From contig CM032120.1 of NCBI GenBank assembly GCA_018894105.1, positions 25,690,710-25,754,709 of the forward strand: a stretch of 64,000 nt of DNA, in the 5' to 3' direction. A model generated the notes under the pieces. It worked only from the letters and a program-made list of their open reading frames with translations. It ran no database searches and was not told the DNA's origin. Positions within the stretch are counted from its first letter, which is position 1. The number at the start of each line of letters is the position of its first letter. Below are positions 23,196-34,897 of the stretch, piece after piece. The position numbers and the translations under genes are program-made. The stretch comes from Jacaranda mimosifolia. Lineage: Eukaryota > Streptophyta > Magnoliopsida > Lamiales > Bignoniaceae.

Positions 23196-24512
23196 TCATT
23201 TTTCATCCGCCACTTTCTTCTCCTCCTTGGTGGCAGCGGCCGGCTCCGACGTCGCCACTTCTGTTTTCTTTTCCTCCTTGGCGGCACCGGCCGGTTCCGG
23301 CGTCGTTGCTTCTGTTTTTTTTTCCTCCTTCACGGCATCGGCGGCCGGTTCCGAAGTTGCTACTTCTGTTTTCTTCTCCTCCTCGGTAGCAGCCGCCGGT
23401 TCCGATGTCGCCACTTCTGTTTTCTTGTCCTCCTCGGTGGCAGCCGGCGGTTCAGATGTCGCCGGAGCTTCCGCCTTCGATTTTTCACTTTCTACTTCTG
23501 CGGCTTTTTCCTGTGCTTCAGCCTGCCATGGATTTATGAAAAAAATAAAAAATAAAAAATAAACACGTAAAAGTTAAATTTTTTTAATATTGTTAGACAG
23601 ATTTATTTTCTCTCAAGAGATATTGTTTTTATTATTTGGAGAAGTAACACATCAAAATGATTCCTTCTTTCTTGAGAAATAAATAAAAGGAAAACATGAG
23701 TAAATTACTATATATGGCCTCCAATTATTAAATGTGTATTGCAATATTGGATGAGATCACTAGCCAACTAAAGCAAATAATTATGAAAGAAAAGGGAAAA
23801 AAAGGAAAATCACATAGTAATCATGTCAATGAAAGGAAAAGTATCAAAATTTGAGATATGAAGGATTAATATATTTAAATGAGAAAATATTTTTGTCGTT
23901 TCGATCTTGAATTTTTATAAAAAATAATAGATGAAGAAAAAGAAAAAGAATCAAACAATAAAGCATATATACATTATTATTTAATATATAATATTTTTCT
24001 TGTTAAAATTCAAAATCAAGCACAACATCAATCTAATTTTCACAGACCAACTAATATTGATATTTGTATTAATAAGCCTTAGAGAGAGACTTATTCTACT
24101 TGTGGTTTTTGAAGGAAAATGCCAGAAAAATATTTGTGCATGCAATTATGAATAATAGTTTTAAAATTGTGATTGAAATTAGTTTTCCTTTTTTCCCCCT
24201 CTAATTCCAAATATAGCATTAAACATCAAATTATAGTTAAAAAAAAAAGGCATACATCATACATGATAAACACATGCATGCATGTATGTATATAGATATT
24301 TAACTAATTACCTTTGCGTCCTTCTCTTCCTGCTTTGCATCCCCGTCTTCCGCCTTCTTCTCGGCCGTTTCCTCCACCTTGGCTTCCACAGCCACGGCGG
24401 TCGCTTCCGCCGCCTCTGTGGCGGTGGTTTCCTCCTTGGGCGGTTCTGGTGCAGGTACGGGGGCTGCGGCTTCATCCCTCATGTTCTTTGGTACGCTAGC
24501 GCAGGCACCCAT
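23196..24512 (-). CDS. small acidic repeat protein with N-terminal lipidation signal, two exons
   Basis: Exon 1 is 24512-24312 and exon 2 is 23522-23196, joined at a GT (gtaattag) donor and an AG (ccatggcag) acceptor in phase 0, giving 175 residues. The protein starts MGACASVPK: Gly2 is a candidate for N-myristoylation and Cys4 for palmitoylation, so membrane attachment is likely (inference). The rest is low-complexity, rich in Glu, Ala, Lys, Thr and Pro, with no transmembrane segment. Exon 2 holds five imperfect repeats of an EEKKTEVATSEPAAA-like unit (about residues 95-170). It resembles small plant proteins of unknown function with an MGxCAxxPK start; I cannot name it. The reading is supported by the in-phase splice, the repeat periodicity and a TATA box 170 bp upstream. 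The long plus-strand ORFs here are shadows. Confidence 0.8.
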
Positions 24513-24682
24513 TTTTCTGTCGATTTACCGAAGCGAAAGCAACCCTTTCTCTCTGCTGTGGAATTAAGCACTTGTTTTTTCTCAAATTTCGAGAGAGAAA
24601 GATTGCCAAGAAAGACGAAAGAAGATGCGGATATTAAGACGCTTATGATTATGATGATTTGATTGTGTGTGCTGGTACGAGG

Positions 24683-24692
24683 TTTATATATT
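24683..24692 (-). promoter_or_regulatory. TATA box of the small acidic protein gene
   Basis: On the minus strand the sequence tatataaacc lies about 170 bp upstream of the ATG at 24512, a normal distance for a plant gene with a 5'-UTR of about 140 bases. Confidence 0.55.
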
Positions 24693-24699
24693 TTGTTCC

Positions 24700-26570
24700 C
24701 TCAGAAGGATTGTACGGTTTGAGGGCTCCGAGGTTCTATCTAAGGCATATAAATTTTTAAGGAAAGTCCATGGCAACCAGTGATTTTCTTTCCAAAGCTG
24801 TTTTGTTTCTCAAACATTTGTTTGCGGTCAATTGAATCCATGCATACGGCATATTTTTATTTTTATTTTTTTCAAATGAGTATTTTGGGTGGACTGTGGG
24901 CAATAATTAGTTATTGCATGTAAAAATGGGGGAAATAATTAAGTAAATGAATAATAACACATTTTTATTTTTACATCTTTAACAATCGCAATTATTAATA
25001 TTATGGAATTCATGTGAAGTTTATGCACATGTTTTAGATCCTCAGCAGACATAAAAAATTTCTAAAAAGTTCCCTTTTCATTGGCTTGAACGTATTTTAA
25101 TCCTTTTATCAGTTTATTTAATTCTGTTCTGTCTTGGGCCGAGTCTAATCTACAGTACGTCTAGACAGGTGGCTTGGGCTAAAATTTTGGCGACCACAAC
25201 AATTATTGTGGGCCTTGTGGCATCTGAAGTAGAGTTTCCAATCTATTAATTGGGCTATCAAAAGTTTTCAAATTAAAATTAGGATTGTCAATAGATTGAA
25301 TTTTTATTCAAATTCGGTCTAAATTTTAAGATTTTTAATCAATTAAAATATTTACTGGAACAGATCCAATTATAAATATTCATACTTTAAAATAAGTGGA
25401 TCGGATATGAAATTAAGCAATTCAATCCGTTAAAAATATGAATTCGAACTTTAATAATTTTTTATTAAACTAACAGTCTTACATATAATGTAAATAAATA
25501 TTTCAAAATAAACTGTATATATTATGTTGACTTAATGTCTATACTATTGCTATTAATATTGAGTCTTACCTGAAAAATAAGAGGGATACTCTAAAAAAAA
25601 TGTCAAATATGATAATATGTAATAGTTTACCTATGTATTAATATAATGTGAAATAAGAGTTTAGTATTCAAATATTTAAATTTTGGGCTAATATATAATA
25701 AAAAGCTGTTAGAAATTCAAATATGAAGTAAATATAATATTTTTATATAATCTAAAAGGAGAAAAAATATTATCGTATCGAATTTTCTTTGTCGAATTTC
25801 AGATATCCATCGAATTTAGATATAGTACTGGCTAACAAAAATCCTATAGGATATCGAGTCGAATTTGAATATAAATTTTGATAACTGAATTTGAACTTGT
25901 ATATGACTTTTGATCCAAATTCAACCCATTAACTACCCTAATTAGGAGTAGGCCTTCTTTCTTCTTTCTTCCTTTTTTTCCTTTTAACTTTTTTTTTCTT
26001 CATAATTTGAGCTTTTTTTTTTTTTTTTAATTATTCATATGCACGTGCATATTAATAATTTATTAAGACTCAAATTCCAAACCTCAAACATATAAGTAAA
26101 GAAAATATAATTAGGAAAATTGACCACTAACTTATAATTTTAGTTTAGAGTTTAGCATTTGATCTAGTCAAAAATTTTATGAGATAGATAGTAGGGATAT
26201 TTTTTGTCAAATGAAATAATAATTTTTGTTTTTTTTACATTTAAAAAAAATAGCGTGTTTGGTTTCCACAATATCTGTAAAAAAAAATGGAGGCATAAAA
26301 TACAACCAATATTTATAATGATAGCATTTTCGATGTACTACAAAATATAAGATTTTAATTAATGAAGGGATGATTACAAACTAATTTTCCTTTTTCATTT
26401 TTTTCCCAAACAGTGAAGTTGAGATCGAATATTCTATAAATACGATGATTTTCTGGATCAAGTTCTATTAAAAGTACGAGGATTTGTTTTACTTGTATGA
26501 GTATATTATTTTATTGTCCTCCTTGATTTATTAAATACTAAAATACGTTGAATTAATTATTAATTGATAT
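24700..26570. other. intergenic spacer between divergent genes, with a hAT-like remnant
   Basis: No gene is seen. The part 25281-25940 has imperfect inverted ends (taggattgtcaatagattgaat against attcaacccattaactaccct), a hAT-like arrangement. The flanks attaaaat and attaggag agree at only 5 of 8 positions, so a target duplication is not established. The rest is AT-rich with poly-T runs. Confidence 0.45.
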
Positions 26571-26582
26571 ATACAAAAGCGC

Positions 26583-26881
26583 GCACACACACACACACAC
26601 AGAGTGTGTCGAGATTCAAGAACAAACAGCAAGAGACTAGCTCTCTGTCTCTCCACCTCTTTACACATGCACATACATAATATATCTTGAACATTTCCTC
26701 ATCAAAAACCCACCCCTGTTCTTGCAAGAAACTTCGGAAAGACGGGCTTAATTCTTTCCTTCTTATTTGCCTTAATCTCCCCTTTCTCCCTCAGTCTTTG
26801 TCTCTCCCTCTCTTACCTTATTAATTTCTCGAACTCTTATGTGTCTTTTCTGGTCCAAAAACACACACACACACACACACA
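26583..26881. repeat. two CA microsatellites in the WAT1-like gene 5' region
   Basis: (CA)n runs lie at about 26583-26602 and 26862-26881, on either side of a pyrimidine-rich stretch of CTCT type just upstream of the ATG at 26913. CT-rich leaders are common in plant 5'-UTRs. Confidence 0.8.
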
Positions 26882-26912
26882 GTGTTTTGAGGAGAGAACA
26901 TTGAAGATAAAG

Positions 26913-27119
26913 ATGGTTGCTTGGGCAACGACGTGTAATAATCTACATGAGTTGAAGCCAAATATGATAATGGTGTTGGTTGAAAGCGTATATGCCTTGG
27001 TCAATATTGGCTACAAACTGGCTGCAAATGATGGCATGGATCTCTCGGTTTTGGTGGGATTAAGATTTGTGTTTGGTGCTGCTTTTATTATTCCTGTTGC
27101 ATTTTTTGCAGAAAGGTTG

Positions 27120-27152
<33 letters not shown>

Positions 27153-30100
27153 CCTTAGTAAAGTTTCAGTCCTTAATTCATAGTTCAGTAAAAAATGAAG
27201 AATATTGATTAACCCAGTAGATAAAGCATGTGGGACTTGATAATCACTTTTTCTTTTTCCTTTTTAGAGTCAGTATTCTTTCAATTCTTTGTTCATATTA
27301 AGATGATTTTTATTGAGTCATTTTGGTTGTATATTAGGGGCGTAAATGAGATGATTTGGATTCGACTTGCGAATGGTTTGAATTCGTCTCCAATTAAAAT
27401 TTGAATTTGGCTTGATCTTTCCAAATTCGAGCCAAACCGAGATCTACAGTATTTGACTCAAAAAACTCACAAGTTTAAACGTGTTTTTTTAGTGTATAAC
27501 TAGTTATAATCTAGGTTCACAAAATGAGACCATAAGTATGCAGTAGCAATTGTAGACTTGTAGTAGTAGTAGTAGTAGTAATAATAATAATAATAATAGT
27601 AATAATAATTTATTTTTAATTTTTGAAAAAATAATAGAATTATTTAAAAAGTTTATAATTATAGATTTTGTTTTGAGTTTAAATGAGCTAATCAAAGCTT
27701 ATACGTGCCTAAGTTTATAAGAATTGAGCTTTTATACTTTTCTACGACAAGCCTTATCAAGCCAAGATAAGGCTTGCTCGGGCCTTCGTCCACTCAACGA
27801 GCCGAGCTCAATAATAATTTTTTTTTATTTTTGAAAAAATAATAAAATTATTTGAAAAGTTTACAGTTATATATTTTGTTTCGAGTCTAAATGAGTTCAA
27901 GCTAATCCAAGCTTATGGGAGCCCAAGTTTATAAGAATCGAGCTTTTATATTTTTCTACGACGAGCCTTATCGAACCGAGATAAGGTTTGCTTGGGCCTT
28001 TGTCTATTCAACGAGCCAAGCTCAAGCTTGATTGTTTAGGTTCGGTCAAGCTTGAGCTCTAATCTGAACTCACAAGTTAATAGACGAGCGGAGATTGAGC
28101 CTTTTAGATTCTGGTTTGACTTGGCTAGACTTGTTTACGCCCCTAGGACTACTATATATGAATAAAATTAAATTGCATGTGATTTTTTAAATATGTTCAT
28201 GAATCTGACGTAAAAGAATTTCAAGAGAATGGAGAAACTACAGAAAAGGAAAAATAGAATAAACTAAAGCCCCAGTTTAAGTTCATGTTATCACATTTAC
28301 AGCTCTGATGTTTTCTTTACTTGTAATTTCAGGAAAAAAAGGCCGAAATTAACATGGAAGATAGCCTCATATGGATTTCTTTGTGGTTTATTCGGGTAAG
28401 CTCTCCAGATGAACCCCCCCCCCCCCCCCCAACACACACACACACACACAAAAAGCTCTTTTCTCTCTTACTTTGCATGTCGAGTTATTATCGACAGAAA
28501 ACTCTTACGGAAAAGGAAAAGAAAATGTCTTGTGGGAAATGCTGTTGAAATTTATTGTCTTGCACGTATTTTGTTTCTAATTGCTTTATGTGACGGTAAC
28601 TTCTGCCTGCCCTTCACGTTGGTTGTTGCCAACTACGTTAAATACAGCAACATATTTTGAAGGATCTTTGGTTATCTTAATATTCTAGTTTTTAAACAAT
28701 ACACTTGTAAGGAATATATATTCATTCGAGTGCGATGGATTGTCCAATATATTTAAGGATGAATTATAAGACCCTTTTTACATATCAATTCTTGACAACT
28801 ATTTGCTATATATATCAAATTTCAAGTTCTTGAAGCAATGTGATGAAAGTTATCTGGTCTTATGCAAGAAGGGTGAATTACGGCTACCATCCCTGATATT
28901 TAGTGTAATTATGAAATGATTCTTGCATTTTTGAAAATTACAAAAAATCCGGTGAATTGATTAACTTAATTGTAAGGTGGAAGGAAAATGTGAAAAGTCC
29001 AGAATGCCCTTGATGGAAAAATAATTAAAGAAATAAAAAAATACTGAAAATTGATTTTATGGCTAAAGTCCCAAATGCCCCTCTATATTATTAAATATTT
29101 GAAATAATTTACTTATATGATTAAATTTATTTATAATTTTAAATGTCCCATGTTATGATATCTTAAATTTTTTTGAATTATTTTAAGTACTATATATATT
29201 TGAAATAATTTACTTATATGATTAAATTTATCTAATTATAATAAATAATAAAATATTTATTACTTGAGTTACATATTAAACAATATTACATTAACAACCA
29301 TATCTACAATAATTTAGTTAAATGAATTAAATTATTTATTAAAATAGAAATCATATTTAAAATAAAGATATTTATCATTTATTCAAATAATAAATATATC
29401 TAAAATAATTAATAAAATTTAGTTAAATTTATTAATTAATAAAAACAATAAATCAAAAATTCAAAACTATAATAATTTAGAATAAATAAGTAAAATATTG
29501 AATATATATAATTTTAACTAAATTTTTTATTAATTGAAAAAGATAATTTTTTAAAATTAAATTAAATTATTTATTAAAATAATAATCATATATAAATTAA
29601 AGATATTTAAAATAATTAAAATATTTATTCTAATAATAAATCTATCTAAAATAACAATAAAAAAATAAAAAAATTTATTAATTAACAAAAACAATAAATA
29701 AAAAATAAAAACTATATTAATAAAAAATAAATAAGTAAAAAAGAAAGTATTTTTAACCTATATTATTAATTAAAAAATGAATTTTTTGAATTTAATTACA
29801 TTATTTATTAAAATAATCATCATAATTAAAGATATTTATTCAAATAATAAATCTCTCTAAAATAATTAATGAAACTTACTGAAATTTGTTAATTAATTCA
29901 AAACCCAATAAATAAAAAATTAAACATATATCTTAATTAAATTATCTATTAATTAAAAACAATAATTTTTTTTTTAAAAATCAAACCTTCTTCTTCCACC
30001 CTACCCCTGCCGCCTGGCCAAGCTGCCGCAGCCGACTGGTGCTGCCATGGCAGCAGCGGGCTACGAGCTAGGCGGTCGAACGGTGCTGCTGCCACCATGC

Positions 30101-32608
30101 CGTGGTCAGATTTGGCTGGTGATGGTGGGTGGCGGGGTGGGTGGATGTGTTTGTACGTATATGTATGTATGTATATATTTTTAAATTCAACATATATATG
30201 ATATGTATCATATATATAATATATTATATAACATTATTTTATATATGTATGTATATATATGTATAAAGATTTCACATATTTTTTAATATATTTTTTATTA
30301 AGATTTCAGCATTTTTATAATTTTATTAAGGTATTAGGGTATTTTTGTACTTTTACACAATTAATTCGTCAGCCAAATCATTGAAGGGTATTTATAGAAT
30401 TTCACAGGTCATTTACGGAAATTTGAAAAAATTCTAACGATGATTAACGGTTGGACTAAATTGTCGAACGGTAACAAACGTTTAAAGAATTTTTTGTAAT
30501 TTCTAAAAATACAAGAATCATTTCATAATTACACCAAATCTAAGAGGTGATATCCGTAATTCACCTTATGTAAGAATCCAATTCTAAGAGGTTTTGAGTG
30601 ACCCGTCGGGTCCATATGTTTGTTGAACTCAACTCTACTCACAAATACTGAAGAAAGAATTGGATTTCTTCATTGCAGGGGATCACTGGGGCAAAATCTG
30701 TATTTGAAAAGTCTGGTTCTGACTTCTGCTACTTTTGCCTCTGCCATGACCAATCTCATTCCAGCTATTACATTTCTTGTCGCCATTATTTTGAGGTAAT
30801 TAACTCTAATTTCATTAATCCAAATGTTCTTACAATGTTTTCAACAACATTAACCGGCATTTTAATGAAAATTATGTTCATGTTTTCAGGTTAGAGAGGC
30901 TGGGGTGGAATACTGCAGCAGGTAAAGCAAAGGTCGTGGGAACCATAATGGGAATAGGTGGAGCAATGCTCCTCACATTTTACAAAGGGCCTGAGTTGGA
31001 TATTTGGAAGGCAAACATAAACCTTCTCGAAATAACTAAAAGTCATCATCAGTCGAGTGGACAAAATCCACATCATCATCAAAATCCTGTTCTTGGAGCA
31101 CTTCTAGCCGTGGCTAGTTGCCTCTGTTACTCGCTCTGGTTGATTGTTCAGGTAAACCGGAACTTGGTCGGCGCTGTTTTCATGATTATAAATGTAACTA
31201 GTAATATATTTTGAACGTATATGTATTCGATCTTTGGTGGGTGCAGGCTAAAGCAGCAGAGCAGTATCCATGCCCTTATTCCATTACTGCTATGATGACC
31301 CTATCGGCATCGATTCAAGGTGTTGCCTTTGCACTATGCACGGTGAGGGATTCGAGCCAGTGGCATTTGGGATGGGATATCAGACTCCTTACAGTAGCCG
31401 TTGCGGTAGGTTGTACTTTAGAAGGATCTTACGAACTTATACAAATTTTTGGCATTGGTTTAATTTCTTGAATTACAATATGGTAACAATTATATTGTAT
31501 TCTAACAGGGCATTTTGTGTTCTGGATTGGTGTTTACCTTAGTTGCCTGGTGCATTCGGATGAGAGGGCCACTCTATGTGTCAATCTTTCAACCCCTGAT
31601 GCTTGTGATGGTGGCTTTCGCCAGTTCTTTGCTTTTGAAAGAGAAACTACACCTGGGAATGTATGTGTTGCAATTTCCTTTGTCAGCAATAGCTTATGCC
31701 TTAGTAACATGACGAATGAGAATGAAATCTTTTGAAAATTAGCAGAAAGAGGAAAAACGGCTAGTTTGGCTTGAAGTTTCAGCCTGTAGGAGATATAATG
31801 GTCCAAGGTCGTCCGATTCAATCTATTTCTTAGCTCTTGCAGGTGGAGTTATGGAATTGACCTCGACTAGTTGTGTCAAACCTGAAACTAAAATAAAGTT
31901 AGACTCGTTGGAGGGATTCCACTAAAAAGCCTGTGATACTTAAGTTAGTAAATTAGGGGTCTAACTAAAATACTATTTGAAATAGAAGATTCGAATTGGT
32001 CTAAAGTTCAAAAAGTAATAAACACAATATAATCGAATAAAATAGGTGAAATACATTTGTTACCACATTATTGAGGTATTTACTTGTTAGGATGAATGTG
32101 TATGGTTCATCCAAAATGTACGTCAATATAGCTCTTGCTCCAAGTTCTGGTGGGGGCGTCGTGTCGGGTTGGGTTGAGTTCAACCCGAATAAAAAATGTG
32201 GATTTTGAAATATTTGTGTGTTTTTAAAATAGTAGGGGGCGGGGGGCAATTTTGGGATATCATCTCTTTTGCCTCATCACATATATAACATGGCTAATAA
32301 AAACCATTGATTTGATGTTAATATTCTTGTGCATGGGCAGAGTGCTCGGGTCCGTTTTGATCGTGGCCGGACTATACGTTGTGTTGTGGGGAAAAGGCAA
32401 GGAATTGAAAAGGGTTTCTCAGTTGGTGCCGGAAAATGTAGAGAACGAAGTGCAGATCGATATGCCGCCTCCACCATCGGGAACCGGCAGCAGCCATGGC
32501 CACGGCAGCAGCCGGAAGGATGCGGAGGAGGAAGAAATTAGAGAAGAAGAGAAAAGGGATTCTCAGGCAAGCTCTGAAATTCTTTCGGGTGTTTATGTGT
32601 ATGCGTAG
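26913..32608 (+). CDS. WAT1-related EamA (MtN21-like) transporter, seven exons
   Basis: Exons: 26913-27115, 28333-28395, 30679-30795, 30890-31151, 31247-31405, 31509-31660, 32341-32608. All introns are GT-AG and the joined frame is open for 407 codons. The family has ten membrane helices in two EamA domains; Arabidopsis WAT1 is a tonoplast auxin exporter and other members (UMAMITs) export amino acids. Family blocks seen: LVNIGYKLAANDGM (residues 30-43), GGSLGQNLYL, TSATFASAMTNLIPA, a GTIMGIGGAMLLTFYKGP block closing the first domain, then VLGALLAVASCLCYSLW opening the second, and GPLYVSIFQPLMLV. A His-rich loop (about 179-194) joins the halves. The tail after the last helix (about 345-407) is hydrophilic with an EEEEIREEEK cluster. 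The ATG at 26913 is preferred to 26841, which would add a CA-microsatellite leader. The substrate is not predictable here. Confidence 0.92.
27335..28145. mobile_element. hAT-like nonautonomous element in WAT1 intron 1
   Basis: The left end taggggcgtaaatga and the right end ttgtttacgccccta form imperfect inverted repeats (first 12 bases match exactly). The flanks do not show a clear 8-bp duplication, so the insertion is older or rearranged. Inside is an imperfect direct duplication of about 210 bp (27605-27810 and 27815-28025, both running through gcttataagaat-like and aagataaggcttgc-like stretches) and a mixed AGT/AAT microsatellite. It lacks coding capacity. Confidence 0.65.
27561..27609. 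repeat. AGT/AAT microsatellite in WAT1 intron 1
   Basis: A run of tag/tagt repeats passes into aat repeats. It gives the spurious poly-Leu minus ORF. Confidence 0.85.
28411..28450. repeat. poly-C run followed by CA repeat at start of WAT1 intron 2
   Basis: About 20 consecutive C residues directly followed by (CA)n lie 16 bases after the intron 2 donor site. Confidence 0.85.
28871..30567. mobile_element. Mutator-like nonautonomous element in WAT1 intron 2
   Basis: The ends gggtgaattacggcta and the reverse complement of atatccgtaattcacc are related, with extended imperfect TIRs of about 60 bases that include gtgtaattatgaaatgattcttg on the left and its complement on the right. Flanking 9-mers atgcaagaa (28862-28870) and atgtaagaa (30568-30576) match at 8 of 9. 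Long TIRs plus 9-bp duplications point to the Mutator superfamily. The interior is AT-rich except for a sharp GC-rich core at 29995-30145. No transposase ORF is seen. A second member of the same family lies at 52928-54718. Confidence 0.75.
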
Positions 32609-34564
32609 GCGGGGAAAATCAGCATCATTCAGTTGGCTTCAAATGGAAGAATGTTTGTTTGGTTGGATACGGATGGATATATTTTCTTCCAAGAAGGTCC
32701 AGACTGTTTTTAGCATAATTGTGTCATGAAAATTTTGACAAATTTCTCTCGGACGTGTATATGTATGATCTCTTTCTCCCTCTTGGAGCAACTATCAAGC
32801 CCCTCTTCTCCTAGAACTCACGACTTCCCATATCCTGTTAACTTTTTAGTGTATATATACATTATTTGAACGCAATTTTCATACACATAAAATATTTTTG
32901 AACTATACATATTATTTGTGTACATTATTACGTTCATTATATTAAAAAGTGACACACGTCTAAACTATATTTGTAACTTTCATACAATCATATAAGGTAA
33001 AAACTTCATATTCCATGTCAGAAAAAATTTAAAACTTACTAAAATATTAAGTCAAGCTTTTGCTAAGAAAAGTTTTGGATTACATGGTGATTATTTATAC
33101 ATATAATTTTAATGGGTATGTTTACGGTGGTATGTTTGTATTTACTTCATATGAAATATCATCAAATTAAATGACATATGTTTTTTTACAAGTTATCATT
33201 AATTATATAGCAAGTTGTTGGTTCGCATTTTAGTACATTAAATGTTTGATAAATATTTAAAAATAATAATTAAAAGATATTTTTCAAAAAAATTTGTGTA
33301 TTAGATAACATATCTTCATAATTTTGAATTATATATTTTATAATATTAAAATAATAAATATATTTAGAATAATGTAATTGAATAGAATTATCTTTATTTA
33401 TTAACTAAAATAAAAAATTTAAACATAAATATAAAATCTAAAACTATCATCCTAACAATATAATTTAATTTTAAATAAGCAATTTAATAATTTTAATTTT
33501 TAATATAATTTGATAATTTTAAATCAATACAATAAGTGAAAAAAAATATTATTTTGGATTAATAATAATATATAAAAATATAAATATATTTAAAATAATT
33601 CGATTAAATTAATAAATTAACTAATTAATTACAAAAAAAAAAAAAAAACATTGATCTTCTTCTCCCCACCCTCAAGCCGCAAACCGCCCAACCCCTGTCC
33701 CATGATCCCACCCCAGTAGCCCGCCCCCCTCCTTTCCCAGCCAGCCAATAACTGGGCTAGCCATGGCCAGCTGCTTGGCCGATCGGTCGCCGGCCATGTC
33801 CGTCGGATTTGGGCAGGTATTTATAGGTATCTATAGGTACCTATATATCTATATATAGGTATTTATTTATATGTATATTATAGATGTGTATATATATTCA
33901 TGTGTATGTAAATGTATCTTATTTTAAAATATATTTTTGTGGAGAATTTTTGTGGTTTTTATTTTTTAAATTTTTTTACTGATGGTTAAATGGATATTTC
34001 ATATTTTGTGAGTTTTTTCATAAATAGGTCAAATTTTAATTTTTTTTCATAAATAGAGAATAATTTCCATCAAGATTTTAACAGAAAATTAGACGGAGAA
34101 TCAAAAGTGTTTAAAAAGTTATAAAATTTGGACTACAAATGTTCAATATCATAAGTTTGAGACTAATAATGCACACACAGTTATATTATGAGACCAAAAA
34201 AGATAATTTTTCAATTTGATAATTAAATAATTTTTTAATAATAAATTTTTTATTATTGATAGTCACTCTTTTTAGTACAATAAACCATTAACATCCATCA
34301 GAATTAACTATCAACAGCTGTACAGGTAACAAGTTAAATACACTTATTATATTGCTAACTAATCATCAAAATGAAATGTTATAATTTCACATTTTAAATG
34401 AAATGATTTACATTAAGTATATTTGTACATTCCTCACATGAAATATATACAATCAAAATTGCATCGTAGACTACTCCAACTTTTATTAAATATACAAGAT
34501 AAGTAAAACGGCAAATAGGTATATTTGAAATTCGGTAGTATAACTTTCATTTTAGACACAAAAG

Positions 34565-34595
<31 letters not shown>

Positions 34596-34892
34596 ACAAT
34601 ATAGATTTATGCATTTATTTATGATTGTGGTTTTAGTAGATCATTTTGTTGGAAAATTCAAATTAATTATGACAATAAATTCAATTTTGTTGTTATGAAA
34701 CAATTAATTACTCAAATGTACAAATAGAATTATTATTTTCTTATTTCTTTTAATGATTCTAATCAAAATTCATTTGGGATGTATACGTATAACAAGAATT
34801 TTCTTTTCCAATCATATGAAAGGATTTTGTCCAAAACATAAAATATAAAATTGATGTCAACAGTTGATCATAATTGATCTTTTCTTTGTTTT
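32609..34892. other. intergenic spacer with a GC-rich core resembling that of the Mutator-like family
   Basis: No gene is seen. The stretch 33655-33830 is a GC-rich island (ccaccctcaagccgc..., ccggccatg...) inside very AT-rich sequence, flanked by an A-run on the left and ggtatttatag-type repeats on the right, as in the element of WAT1 intron 2. Clear terminal repeats were not found. An AT microsatellite lies at 34565-34591. Confidence 0.5.
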
Positions 34893-34897
34893 GTTTA

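Noticed and set aside
23227..24662. plus-strand ORFs of 111 and 126 codons
   Set aside because: They lie opposite the two exons of the minus-strand gene, which has a coherent splice and TATA box.
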